DNA from: Mercurialis annua
Lineage: Eukaryota > Streptophyta > Magnoliopsida > Malpighiales > Euphorbiaceae
Length of the DNA: 64,000 nucleotides
NCBI RefSeq assembly: GCF_937616625.2
Contig: NC_065576.1
Location: 15,316,501-15,380,500, forward strand
Direction of reading: 5' to 3'
The notes under the pieces were generated by a model. The model saw only the letters and a program-made list of their open reading frames with translations, searched no databases and was not told the DNA's origin. The position numbers and the translations under genes are program-made. Below are positions 46,215 through 57,900 of this stretch, one piece after another (the stretch's first letter is position 1; every line of letters begins with the position of its first letter).

Positions 46215-48578
46215 TGTCACACCCGTGCTCTAACGTTAGATTATGCATTTAGTAAACGTTCATTATCATGCATTAATATGGTAGAGTCTATTTAGCATGT
46301 CAATTAATTAGTTTGAAAATTAGTAGGACTCAATTGAACTGAAAGTTTGACGATAAGTTAATTAAACTAATTCGAATGAAAACAATATAAGGTTAGGGAC
46401 TAAAGGTGGAATAAAAGAACACATAAAGGACTTAATGTTCATTTGTTCTCTTATGGTTATCATGTGAATATGAAATTACAATTATATCCTTAAAAGAATT
46501 GATGTGTCAAAACTAAGTCTAATAGCCTTATGTAAATTGTAACTTGATATATATTATAACTAAAGGGAGCAAATTCGAAATATTTCCTTCCTAAAATTAT
46601 TTCAGAAACCTAAACCTAAAATCTTCATGTTCTAAGGCTGTAGGAAGAGTGGAAAACCTAATTGGTAAGTTTCTTTATCCATTTGTGTCCTTAGGATGAA
46701 GTATAGCACTTTGTTGCCTTATTCTGTTTTATTCCAGAAATTTTATCCTTGGTATTTTGAACATAAGTCGAGTTTTATAGCTCCAAATTACGTAATTCTT
46801 GATTCCACAGAAACTTTAGTGTGTCTTCTACAACTTTTGTTCTTTGAGTTTGATCTGATTCTATCATTTTGATATCTAAAACGACCGCGACATTTTATTG
46901 CTTCAACTGTGAAGACAGTCTGAGCACACCTCACTAAAACTGGAATAGCTCATTTCTTATATTTTGAAATCATGAAATTCTTTTTGATTTGGATTCTAGA
47001 CTCAAGGGGCTAAAAGTTAACCGAAGGGTTTGTTAAAATTCTGTCAATACTATTCACAGGACATATTTGAATAGAGGCTTAATGTTCTGCCTACTAAGGC
47101 AGATTTGGTACTAAGTTTATAATCATGCATAAATCATATAGAAATACATTTTTAGGATCTAAATTTAGGTCAAATAACTATTAGATATGTGTATAAGTAT
47201 GTATATGTGATTGTGATGGTGTTTTCTGATTTACATGACTCATTTAGGTGCTCGTTTTGGCAACGACGGTGCAAGTAGAAAGTAAGGCAGCTTTTGACGA
47301 TATTTTGGACTAGTTTGGTTGTTGTGTGGTGAGTAGATATACTAGCCCTTGCTACTGAAATCAATATGCTATTTTGATATTCAAAATGTCAAGGTTTATT
47401 GTGTTTTAAATGGTTGTTTTGGAATGCACGAAAGGTGTTCGATGAAATGCCTTGTTTAAATATTTCAAATACTACCTTTGGAAAATGTTGTATCAAATGA
47501 AAGAAGTTTTGAATTGAATCTATATAATTGTTTGATTTTAGTAAAGCTTTGATGCTTTTGATATAATGAGTATTTGTTTATGAATGTGTAATACCTTCGG
47601 AAATTCAATAATCATTTGATTTGGTTAAGTTTTGAATGAGAATTTGAAATGGTTTTACTATTGACTTGTATTGCGTTTTGATGCAATGATTTGAGATTTT
47701 TTTTTATATGATATGCTTACTCTGTAATGGTACATATTTGAGTGGTGCTGAGTTGTGATATGCACCTGGTTATGTGCTGAGTTAGTTATATGCACATGTG
47801 AGATATTGTGAGTGTCTATGCGCATTTGACACAGGCCACTTGATTGATGGTCAGTGAAGGGAGAAGGGCTGAGCCGTGCTAATGATGGAGAAGGGTTAGC
47901 CATCAAGTGTTCCTAGATATGTTGGTTAGACTGTAGATCAGTGTTGTGTTCCTGATTACAGGTCTATGGTTATATTATTGTTACAGGGTAATATATCAAT
48001 GTTATAATTGATGATTGATACGAACTACATTTTATATTTGAAGTGAAATTGTTTTGATATCGTTTATATTTGTAAATGGTTTCGTGATGAACATTACAAG
48101 TATTTTTCTTGTTGTATTGAACTGTTTTCTATTATTCGTTATTATATGATATACTTACTTTAAGTATATAAATGTTTTATGCTTGTTATGTCTATTCACT
48201 GAGCTTTCGCTCATTTTAGTTGTTTTAAAACCTTTTCAGTTAGCAAGACAATCTACAATACAGTTGACTAGAGAGGGAGTTGGGCTTAGAGTTTGGGCTT
48301 GAGACATAGAGGTTGGCCACATCTCCGAGTTTAGAGATGCCTTGATGTTTTTGTTTGAGAATAAACTTATTTGTACCTAAATATATATTTTTAATTATAT
48401 GTATAAAAGTTTGTAACAATACTTAGTTTTCATGCAGTGGTTTAATTAAAATGCTGTATAAAAGGTTTTTATGTATTTGTGGTTAATTATTTATAGAACA
48501 TGTTTTAAAATGTTGATTTGGAAATAAATTTATTTTAAATAACCGTCAATCTCGTGCTAAGTAAGGCGAGGTATGACA
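46215..48578 (+). repeat. 3' LTR of the Tekay element
   Basis: 2364 bp, TGTCACACCCG...GGTATGACA, directly after the polypurine tract and followed by the TTCTA duplication. It holds the empty target site of TIR-6 at 48442-48451. Confidence 0.95.
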
Positions 48579-50833
48579 TTCTAGACTCGAGATATAACCA
48601 TATACATATCTCGTCGAGTTCTATCCGCGTTTAACTCGATTTGTTTTATCTTCGATACTAACTCTAGATGACTTTAAGTTTACGACTTAAAACTTAAACT
48701 AAAATGTCTAACTCCGCATATCAAAATTCTAATCCTACTTCCCATGTTTACGCCCCAATTTTACGTTTTTGAAATTCAATCGAATCATCATTGATTACAC
48801 GACTTGAAATTGTCTGAAATCAAGTTTCCGCGTCGTGTCAGGGCCCTGAATGCCCGAATCGAAGATTCCCTTCGGCGAAAGACTGCATGTTCGTGCAGCC
48901 TGTTGGCTGCCGACGTGCAGCCCTGGGGTTCACTCCCTGAGCCATTTCCGACGTGTTCCCAACTTAAAAACTCCAAACGCGCTCAAATACATCAATAACT
49001 CAAACTATAAACTCAAAACGCTATAAATCGATCCTAAACGATGAAACCGCTCCGTGGCCTAAAACTTTAACTCAATATATCCTTAAATCTATCCACCCAA
49101 ACGATAAAACGTCAAGCTTACCTTGATTCGCCACTGAAATACGATTGATTCGAGCTATAGAAAGTGAAAAACGGTCGAGGAACGGAGATCGAGCGTGAGA
49201 ATGATGTTACTGATCATGAGAAATGAAATGAAAGTTTGATTTTAGCTTTTGGATGATTCTTATGGAATCATAATCCTTATATATATATATATATATCTGG
49301 CTAAATTGCACTTTATTTTTTAAAACTTTCAAAAGTTGCAATTTAACCCAAAATTTATACGTGTCCAAAGCTTAAACGGACTCCAATTGATTCAAAACTT
49401 TTACCATAAATATTATACAATATTTCGCGGACCTTGGCGAAATAAGTATTAACTCGAGATTTATATTATATTTTATATTAATTTTTTAAGTCTTTTTCTT
49501 CAATCCCGCTAATCTGCTCAATAAATATTATTCTAAAATCCCGATATTATTAAATTAAATCCATCCTCACTTAATTTATCTGAACTTACGACACGTGGAA
49601 CGACTTAATGATCTTAAAATATTTGGGGTATTACAGAATGCTTGTATATATCAGCATGTTTTTTTAGGAATATGAGGATGTTGAAGCTTCTTTAGAAAAG
49701 ATTTTGGTGATGAGATGCCTGAAAATTTGATTATGATAATGTTAGGCAATTATGTGTGTTGTTACAATGTTTTTTACAAAATGACTATGAGAATTTCTAG
49801 TTCTCTTTATTTGACCTCGAATAACCACTTGAACGAGATTTCTGATTCGTCAACTATTTTGCAGGACTGGAATGTCTAGTGATTCTAGTCTAAGTTCAAT
49901 TGCCATTCAAATAAAACCAAAATTTGATAAATATTGGGATGATCCTTTAGTGATGAATAAGTTGATTTTCTTTTCAAATATTTTGGACCTTCGGGATGGA
50001 ATGTATACATGAAATACACTTTGAGTCAAATGTATGGTTGTCATGAGGGCAAGTTTTTGTTACTTTTTTTTATGGAAGATCTGGTTGAACTCTTCAATGA
50101 ATATGAAGTGCTTTACAAGAAGGAATTAGCCACTACTCGGGGAACAGCCAATCAGCAGAAATTATAGGGTAATCCTCCCAAGCTAATTTTGTTTTGAAGA
50201 AAGATAACTGCAACAAATGTTAGAGACTGGTGGTGCGAGTGGAAGAAAAAAATATGAAGTGGATATTAACCTAAGTGACACAATAGTTGTAAATGATTCT
50301 CAATTTGATATCCTACGATGGTGGAAGTTGAATTCTGAGAGGTTTCGAGTCCTTTCTAGAATGGCCTGTGATATTCTTGCTGTACTAGTCTTAACAGTTG
50401 CTTCAGAATCAGCCTTTAGCACTAGAGGAAGAGTGCTTGATAACTTAAGGAGTTGCTTGACTCCTAAAATAGTAAAGGCATTGGACTGTACTAAGGATTG
50501 GATTGGCTAAGCGATCCATCAAAGACAGTCTATATTGAGGAGACACTAAAAGAGTTGGAGCAACATGAAGAAGGTAATAAAATAAATAATTCTTATTCCT
50601 TTTGTTTCAGTTTTTTTTAGTTGTATTTTTACTAACTGTTTGTGTGTTTTTCCTCAGATCTTCAAGCTCTAGCAAATGCTGTGAATGAACAATAGTTTAT
50701 CTTGAAGTTCTTTTATTTATTTTCTGTTTGCTTGCTTCTTTTCTATTCATATACTAACCTAGTCTTATGGTGGAAACATTTGCTGCTTCAGTTAGTCATA
50801 TGATGCATTATTTTGCTAAGCGTATAATTATGT

Positions 50834-53363
50834 TGTAACACCCCATAAATTTAATGGATTAAGTCACTCCATGTGGGGAGTATTTTATAGGTCCGAGAAT
50901 AAGTAAATTTAATTTAAACCTAAATTTAATTAAGAAGAGTCCCTAAAAATATATTGAGGTTATATGAGGTTAAAATTTAAATTTTAATAAACATAATTAA
51001 TCGGGACTAAAAAATGCTTATAAAATAAAATAAAATAATTTATAAGTCCCGAGTGAATATTTTTAGAGTCAATATTCACGAAATATTTTTAGGAAGCTAT
51101 AGTTGAAATTTCATAAGATTTGGACGTAAATTTTATATTAAGTGGGAGTAGTCTAGACCTAATAAATCTACATAGAGTTATTAAAAATAAAATATATGTC
51201 CCGTAAGAATAAAAATTACATTTTTATTTGTTTTATAGTTTATGGATTTTTTGGGTAAAGTTTCATGAAATTTGGAATTCGTTTCCGTTTTAACTATGGA
51301 CGAATATTTAAGAATTGGGTTAAAATACATGATTAAACTGCTTGGATTAAAGTGTATATTAGCCAAACTATATAAATCATTTCATTTCATTAGATACAAC
51401 AGCCATATTTCTCATTTCTTCTCTGTTTCTTTGTGTGAGCTAGGGTTAGGATTTTTCAATCCGAATTCTCATTTATAGCTCGAATTTCTTCGGTAATCCA
51501 CTAGTATTCGAGGTAATAACCGTTAATTTGAATTCGGTTATATATTATTTGAATTATATTTGAGTTTATAACGGTTATCGTATCGAATCGATCGAATTCA
51601 AATCGATTCGACGTTTCGATTGTGAAATTGAACGTCTTATAGTTGATTGAAATGTTTCGGGTGAACGTTTGGGGTCGGAGGGCTCGAAAAATGGATTCCG
51701 AGCTGTTGTGTGTTGCCCACAGAGGTTGCATGAAGGTGCAACCTATGAGCTGCATGAACGTTCAACAACGCTGCAGGAACTTGTAGCACAAGGGTGCACG
51801 AATATGCAACAAGGTTGCACGATCGTGAAACCACTTGGCTGTATGTACGCACAACTGATGATGTGCTGACGTACAACGGGTTTGACGAGGAGTTTTTGGG
51901 TGACTTTTGCCCTAGTAGTTCGACGTGTTTTTCCATCGATCCGAGAATGTTTTAAATTTTAATTAGGACGTTTAAAAGGTTAAAAAGAACAAAGACACAT
52001 AAAGATGGCCTGTTTATTTAAACGATGTGGCGTTTTAATAAAGCCAAACATTAATCAATCGACTATTAATAGGACTGTGAGGTTATACCGAGAGTTGGGA
52101 TAAATGATATGTTATAGGTCTAGTTTGTAGATAGAGTCTACACTTTAAAGTTAGAATTCTTATATGAATTATGTTTTAACAATTAAATTTTAACTAGATC
52201 CGATGGGCCAGCGAGCTACCGGACCTGGAGAGTAATCAAGTTTGAATTTGGGATATTGATTTTTGTGAGTTTTTATATAATTACTTTTGAGTATTGAAAA
52301 GTCCATTATTTTATACGATCAAATGTTTTATACGAATTACATACATACATTGGTTTGAAACTAATATAGATCTGATGGAACGTGCCTTCCTACTAGGCGG
52401 GAATAGGACTGTGTGATCACCAGTTTTGATTTGAGATTTAGTTATATTTGTGTATGCAAAGTATAAGTTGGACATTGTTTGTTAGATACGAGGTAACTCG
52501 GTGAAATCTCTCAGGACTGGGATCTTGGTGAATATATTCTCGGGACCTGTATTTAGTGAGTAACTCGGTCGAGATCCTCGAGACTTACAATTTAGGATTA
52601 AGAAATAGTATCGGTAACTCATTTAATATTCTCGGGACCGTGCCACATGAATTGATTTGATTTGGATATGGTACGAGTAGTTTATAATATGAATTTGAGA
52701 TTCGGGTTTCAATCTGAATCCGTATTAGGATGCATGTGCAATAAACTGTTTGTAGCATGTGTTTTGTTTTATCGAATATTCATTTGTAAATTATATGAAC
52801 TCACTAAATATTGACCCCATTGATATTCCCTTTTACAGGTAAATAAAGTTTTGATATGACTAGGCTTCCAGTTCTTTTTTCGGAATTCGTTTTTCAGCAA
52901 TGTCATTCTAGAGCTGCAAAGTAGTTCGGTCTATTTCACAGTAATTGTTTTTTGAAATGGTTTACTCTGATATGAAACTATTGTTTTGTGTATATGGTTT
53001 TGAATGCTGCGTGTTTGTACAAAAAGGGATTTTGCCAGTGTTTATATAGTAAAACTGGATTACAAAATGTGCAAATCAATTGTTATTTATGTTAACTGGC
53101 TTTATACTGTTGGCACTGTATTCAGACATGGCTATTGTGATAAGTGGAATTTGTAATTAGGCTCTGATTTTTAGAGATACAATTACAATGTTCTGATTAC
53201 ATTTTCAGAAAAGGTTTTACAACACTGGTGAAGTAAAGTTAAGACCTTTTTATGTTTTCAAAACGCAAAAAATTTATAGAGGTTTCCAGACTTACTACAG
53301 GTTTCGAAATAATCATTCCCATTCCCTAGCGCCGGCCTCGACTCATGGAATTGGATCGTGACA
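50834..53363 (+). mobile_element. Solo LTR of an LTR-B-related family in the 3' part of hAT-1
   Basis: 2530 bp, TGTAACACCCCATAAATTTA...GGAATTGGATCGTGACA. It is flanked by TATGT (50829-50833) and TATAT (53364-53368), a 5-bp duplication with one mismatch. Its start, its end (ATTCCCTAGCGCCGGCCTCG) and its palindromic block at 51715-51860 match the LTR-B layout, but the sequence is clearly diverged, so it is a separate subfamily. There is no internal region. Confidence 0.85.
51715..51860. repeat. Palindromic GGTTGCA/TGCAACC block of the second solo LTR
   Basis: Short palindromic words such as GGTTGCATGAAGGTGCAACC and TGCAACAAGGTTGCA follow each other. The block lies in the same part of the LTR as the GTGTGCG/CGCACAC block of the LTR-B copies, but with a different word. 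Confidence 0.8.
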
Positions 53364-54477
53364 TATATGTTGCCATGCTAGACTAGTGCTGCTTGATAAT
53401 GATAATGATAGATTGGCATGAGATTAGGTTGACCTTGTTTGATTTCTCTGTATTTTGTATAAGGGCTATGATGATGCTTCCACTGTCAATGACTTTGAAT
53501 ACTATAGGTTGTCATTGTTGAGGCACTTCTATTTGATTGTTGCCACCTTTTAAAACTTTTAATGTTATGCTTGACATACTTTTAAATCTGAGCCTGTTTA
53601 AGCAATTAATATTGATGAGATCTAGCAGTACCTTTTTGATTTCGATTCATTATTATGTTATGTTTCTGATTCTTTCTTGTTTAATCTATCGTTAGACATT
53701 ATTATGTTTATTAAGACTATGATGAAGTTTTCACCATTTGAAGTCTTAAATATACTTAACCATTAACGGTGTGAAATAAAATGTTGCCTTTTAAAAGAGT
53801 TGAGTTGTCATTTGACTTAAAAATTTGAAATATGAGCCCTATGTTTCATTTTTTTTAATATGTCTCCTGTATTTTGTTATTACTCTTTAGTTGTTCTGTT
53901 TTGCTATTTTTGTGTTTGCAGAAAATGTCTTATTTTGCAAACTGATCGGTGGAGGCATATTTTAGAAGCAATCAAGTTCTGAGTGCAGTATGCATTACTT
54001 TTTAGATGCATACTGAACTTTTATTTTGCAATGTTTATGTTATGAAATCATTATTTGCTATTTTGATTTACTGCAATTTTTTTGAATGTTTGAATCTGTT
54101 ATTTTTGTACAGCCTATATAATTGTAAAGTTTAGTAATTGTAATTACAAATTTGATATGTAAATTTACAAGTTAAGCTATTTTTTGATAAATGGTTTGTA
54201 ATATTATAAGTTCAATATAATTTTTTAGAAATTTAGAATAGCCTGTAACATTTTTTAAGTTTGTACTTGATAAATAAAAAAAGTTTTTAATTTTATGCAA
54301 ATTCTTTATTCGGTGCATCGACTGATCTGAACCGTAAAAAACCGAAATTTTGGTTCACCAAATCGAAATAACCATAAACCAAAGTAAGAAAATTTAGTTT
54401 ACGAATTTAAGGAGTGGTTTGCTTTAGTTTAGGGAATGTACATCAAACCGAACCAAACTGAACCACGCACACCCCTA
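53364..54477. other. 3' non-coding end of hAT-1
   Basis: A/T-rich with no open frame. It ends in subterminal ACCGAAAT, AACCGAACC-like words and the terminal CACCCCTA at 54470-54477. Confidence 0.65.
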
Positions 54478-54993
54478 CTCTTGTCCCACCCATATCGATC
54501 CCTCTCACACATAGTGTCTCTTTCTATGCACCCTTTCATAAATACTCTCAACTTTCAGTTAACCATTATAACTAGAATTCATTACTAGTATCCCATGAAT
54601 ATGAGTTCAAACTACAATTTTTTTACATAAAATAATGTAAAATAATAGGAATCACTTGTGAAGCCTGTTTGATCTTTGGTTTGATTTTAAAAACATTGCA
54701 TACATATACAAAAGGTTTCTAGTACACATGCTTGAAACATAACCTGGGAACTTGTATAAATACTTCCTTAAATCAATGGCTATACTGAATTACATACATC
54801 CTTATAATTTTGTTTCTACTGTTAATCTAAGTGCTTAGGATAAAGAAATGACATCCTTAAGCTTCTCCCAGCTATTGGAGTGGTAGATCCTCAAATAAAT
54901 TATGAGAAAATGGTATCTCCATTTGATAAAATCAAAAATAATTATGGAGTTTGGTTTCTGTAGTCGAGTCACAATTGATGCAGCCTAAACAAT
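54478..54993. other. Region downstream of the TBL gene
   Basis: Sequence between the hAT-1 right end and the stop codon of the minus-strand TBL gene. It should contain the TBL 3' UTR. Nothing else is recognised. Confidence 0.6.
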
Positions 54994-57900
54994 CTATATA
55001 TGAGCAGCAAGGAGTTCATTCCAAGTGTCTGGGATACCGGGTAAACACCAGTGCAAGCAATCATTGGCACCCTTTGTCGCCTTAACACTGTACCGTGACA
55101 TGTGAGCCTCATCCCTTAGCTCAGACAAAGCAGTAACATCTAACAGTTTTACTTTTGTCCCCTTGACAGCACTCCACACAACTGCATCACTTGATTCGTT
55201 TTGTGAAACTCCGGTTCCTCCTGTCAATGGAGTAGTATTATCACAGTTACCTCCACTATTCCAGTCTCCGTTACGGAAATGCCTTGGTGAGATGGTCCTA
55301 AAGATAGCTACTAGTCGGGGATGAGAAGCAAGTTGTGCGTCCAGCCAAGTGACAATACTATGTATAGTAAAATTCTTGGCGTTCCAAATTTCTGCAAGTT
55401 TTTGATCTTGGAGGGGCTTCCCATCTACATACATCACCCAACGGTTTGCATTAATCTTCCCTCTATTCCAATGATGTCCTGTGTTGAGAACCAACACATC
55501 AAACCGATGGAGGAATCGTCTCAAGAAAGCTGGTGCGCGGTCTAAATGCATTGCAACATCAGTGGTTGGATTGGTGCTGTTCAAGGGCTCAAGGTCTGCA
55601 AGGCTTGCTGACCAGTAGTATAAAATGGTAGTATTGGTGTTTGAGAACCGGTATGCCCACCCATCAGGACGAACAGCTCCACGCGCCTTCACAAGACCAT
55701 ATTCTGCCCCCACATTCTCAACATCTAACCTCCATTCCCCACCAGTAGCCATGCACATCAAAGATTGAAATTGTTGCCTGCCCAACGAATCTCCTATAAA
55801 TGCAATTGTTTTATCCCGCATCCTGGAACGCAAACATAGAAAATATTATTCCATATAATACAAATCACATGAAACGACACAAAAGCTGATCTTCTTTTGA
55901 AAAGAGTTGGATTTAGTAGCAATCATTACCTCCAAAGAAATATGTTAGCCTCCTCTATTTTTTCAGTGTCAACTCATCATCGCTTATCGCAAACTAAGTT
56001 GTATTGCATGGCCTACTCATGCAACAAATTTTAAGAGATTGTGACAATAAGTAAGCTAATATCCAGTTGAATGATGACACCAAACTCCCTTAGGAATGTA
56101 ATGATTTTTTTCCTTTCCTTTTTCATCTTTTATTTTAGAAAAAGGAGGGGCTTGTGTTGTTACTGTTTGTATTACTAATTAGAGATATAATATAAAGAAA
56201 ATGGAGAAACCAACCTTTTTAGGAATTGAGTCGATTCAAACTCTGCCATTTTGCAATTCTCAGGCTCCCACCTATACCCCTCAAAGGAAAAATCAGTTCG
56301 TTGAGTCAGTCTACATGCCCACATTTCTGACAACCATTGTTTACATCCAAAACCAGAGTACAATGGTCGCTTACTATCTGGCACCCATCTACCCTTGGCA
56401 TAATTGCAGGCTGCAATTTTAACACATGTACACTCTTAAAAATGAAATGCACTTGAAGAAGCATTTATACGTTAATTTTTTATGTTAATTTTGAAAGCCA
56501 AACTGAACTGCATTAACCAAAATATAGCAATTTAATACAATACTTTGATCTAATCCTAATAATGTTACCCCTATTCATGTCAGTAAAAGGAAATACTCCC
56601 TCGGGATTAGACCAAAGTAAGTCAGACTAACCTTTCACTTCTCTTCATTGGAACTTCAAAAACTATGTTAATTAATGAAGATTAAGGGAGTATTTCCAAA
56701 GAGTGATTGCTGCCTTATGAGAATATATCAGAACATGTTTTTTTAGGAATGTCAAAATATGTTTAAATGTCAAAAAAAAAATTAAGTTCAATTGTATAAA
56801 TGCTTATTTAGAAGTTGACGTATGTAACTAATCAAAAGCTAAAGTTCAGGGATATAAAATGCATTCGCCATCTTTTTAATGTAATTTCAATTGGACCATG
56901 GATCTTAACAGAAGTTTAAATTCGAGCATAAGCATTAGTAGTATGCCTAGAAGGACGAAGGATAAAAAGAACTGTTCTTTACGAAACAAATCGCAAGTGG
57001 ATTTGTAATTTTTATGGTGAAAAAGATAAGAATTTTGCACTAGAGTGACAGTTCATTTACTAAAAATAGGCGGGGAAGAAATTGGAGCTTACAGGAAGGC
57101 TAAACATGAAGCCAAACTTCATTGTGTCCCACTCATTGAATCTAAGGTGATGAACTAAATTAACACCGATATCTACTTTTCTCACACCTTTACTTTTTAC
57201 GTTGTTTTCTTATAATTCTTCTTTGCAGGTTTTATTGTGACAAATGGTTTGAAGGAGAAAAAAGTAGACTGCATCCTCATATGGATGAGGTATCTACCGA
57301 AATAATATAAAGATTTAGAAGAATATTTTTCAGTAAGAAGTAAGAACAACCTAATTTCTCCTTTGTCAAAGAAATTGGGAGTATTTATTTCGTTATTCAA
57401 TAGATTAAATCCAACGCTTGAGGAAGACATGGTTTTGTTCACAATTATTTTCGTATTTTATGAAGTAGCTCACAATATTATGATAAGAGGACAAAAATGT
57501 GGGATGTTATTGGAGATAAATTTGGAAGCATGGAAGAAATAAGTGTTCTTGAGTTTGCTAACCTTACTTTGGGATGAATTGGAATTAGAGTCCATATTGT
57601 TTTGTTGAAGATGAAAATAAACAATTAGGAAAGAGCAAAGCCAATTGAAAGAAAATGCAATAAACCTTATTGTCTTATTTATATTGAATTGTATTATATT
57701 TTTCTTATGATTGTGAAACTTTGATAATATTAATTTCAATTGTGGTTACGGAACTCATAGACAACTTATTGTTTGTTATGAATTTAAATATGACTTAATC
57801 ACCAAAAAATGCCAAACCTATACGTCTTGTGTCAATTATAGCCAAACCTTTAAAAATCACCAGATTTAGCCAAACCTTATATGTTCTGTTTCTTTTTTAG

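Larger units (their letters stand above)
38718..48578 (+). mobile_element. Intact Tekay-type chromovirus (Ty3/gypsy), young insertion
   Basis: 9861 bp with perfect TTCTA duplication (38713-38717 and 48579-48583). 5' LTR 38718-41428, primer-binding site TGGTATCAGAGC at 41433-41444 (initiator tRNA-Met type), one open polyprotein frame 41508-46175, polypurine tract AAGGTGGGGAGGAT at 46201-46214, 3' LTR 46215-48578. Apart from the 338-bp TIR element in the 5' LTR, I count about 16 substitutions and one single-base indel over 2.36 kb of LTR (about 0.7%), so insertion was recent. It sits within the solo LTR-B. Confidence 0.96.
18088..49635 (-). mobile_element. Solo LTR-B (minus) inside the hAT-1 transposase, split by two later insertions
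   Basis: The LTR begins on the plus strand with TGTCACGATC (reverse of the LTR-B end) at 18088 and ends GGGGTATTACA at 49635 (reverse of the LTR-B start). Its three pieces are 18088-18825, 38243-38717 and 48584-49635, about 2.27 kb, close to the 2493-bp LTR at 35090-37582. No internal region is present, so it is a solo LTR. The flanks CATTG (18083-18087) and GAATG (49636-49640) are a decayed 5-bp duplication. The hAT-1 reading frame continues from one side to the other. Confidence 0.82.
16915..50695 (+). pseudogene. hAT-1 transposase, broken by stops and a 31.5-kb insertion
   Basis: The left piece (16915-18087) holds a BED-type zinc finger (IVWEHFDTIKD ... YHGKSGTSTLRSHSIRC), whose first metal Cys appears replaced, then the N-terminal part of the RNase H-like domain (FMELCLQEWGLNNIFPVTLDN, RCIAHILNLVM) up to the conserved VSTRW-NSTY region, where one base is missing. 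The right piece (49636-50695) resumes at once with the next helix, then KFDKYWDD and the hATC dimerisation domain (WWKLNSERFRVLSRMACDIL, SESAFSTRGRVLD). A last small exon (50658-50695) encodes DLQALANAVNEQ after a GT-AG intron. Several stops and frameshifts (for example 17272, 17810, 50508) show it is dead. It belongs to the Ac/Tam3-like BED hAT group. Confidence 0.88.
10102..54477 (+). mobile_element. Fossil hAT transposon hAT-1, expanded to 44 kb by nested insertions
   Basis: The left end reads TAGGGGTGAGTAAAAACCG (10102 on) and the right end, read inward on the other strand, TAGGGGTGTGCGTGG (from 54477). Both carry the typical hAT TAGGGGTG terminus and AACCGAACC-like subterminal words. Between them lies one hAT transposase gene in pieces on the plus strand. 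Subtracting 10337-~16525, 18088-49635 and 50834-53363 leaves about 4.1 kb, a normal autonomous hAT length. The 8-bp flanks CTCTCGAT and CTCTTGTC agree at only 5 of 8 positions, as expected for an old insertion. The transposase is dead. Confidence 0.72.

Noticed and set aside
48788..48998. Overlapping 62-64-residue frames on both strands
   Set aside because: They lie in the G/C-rich palindromic part of the split solo LTR and have no independent support as genes.
10094..54485. A clean 8-bp target duplication for hAT-1
   Set aside because: CTCTCGAT and CTCTTGTC share only five of eight bases. I keep the element call on the ends, gene content and restored length, not on the duplication.
57197..57739. 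Two minus-strand frames in TBL intron 2
   Set aside because: A/T-driven open frames without domain or codon signal, inside an intron whose splice sites are well supported.
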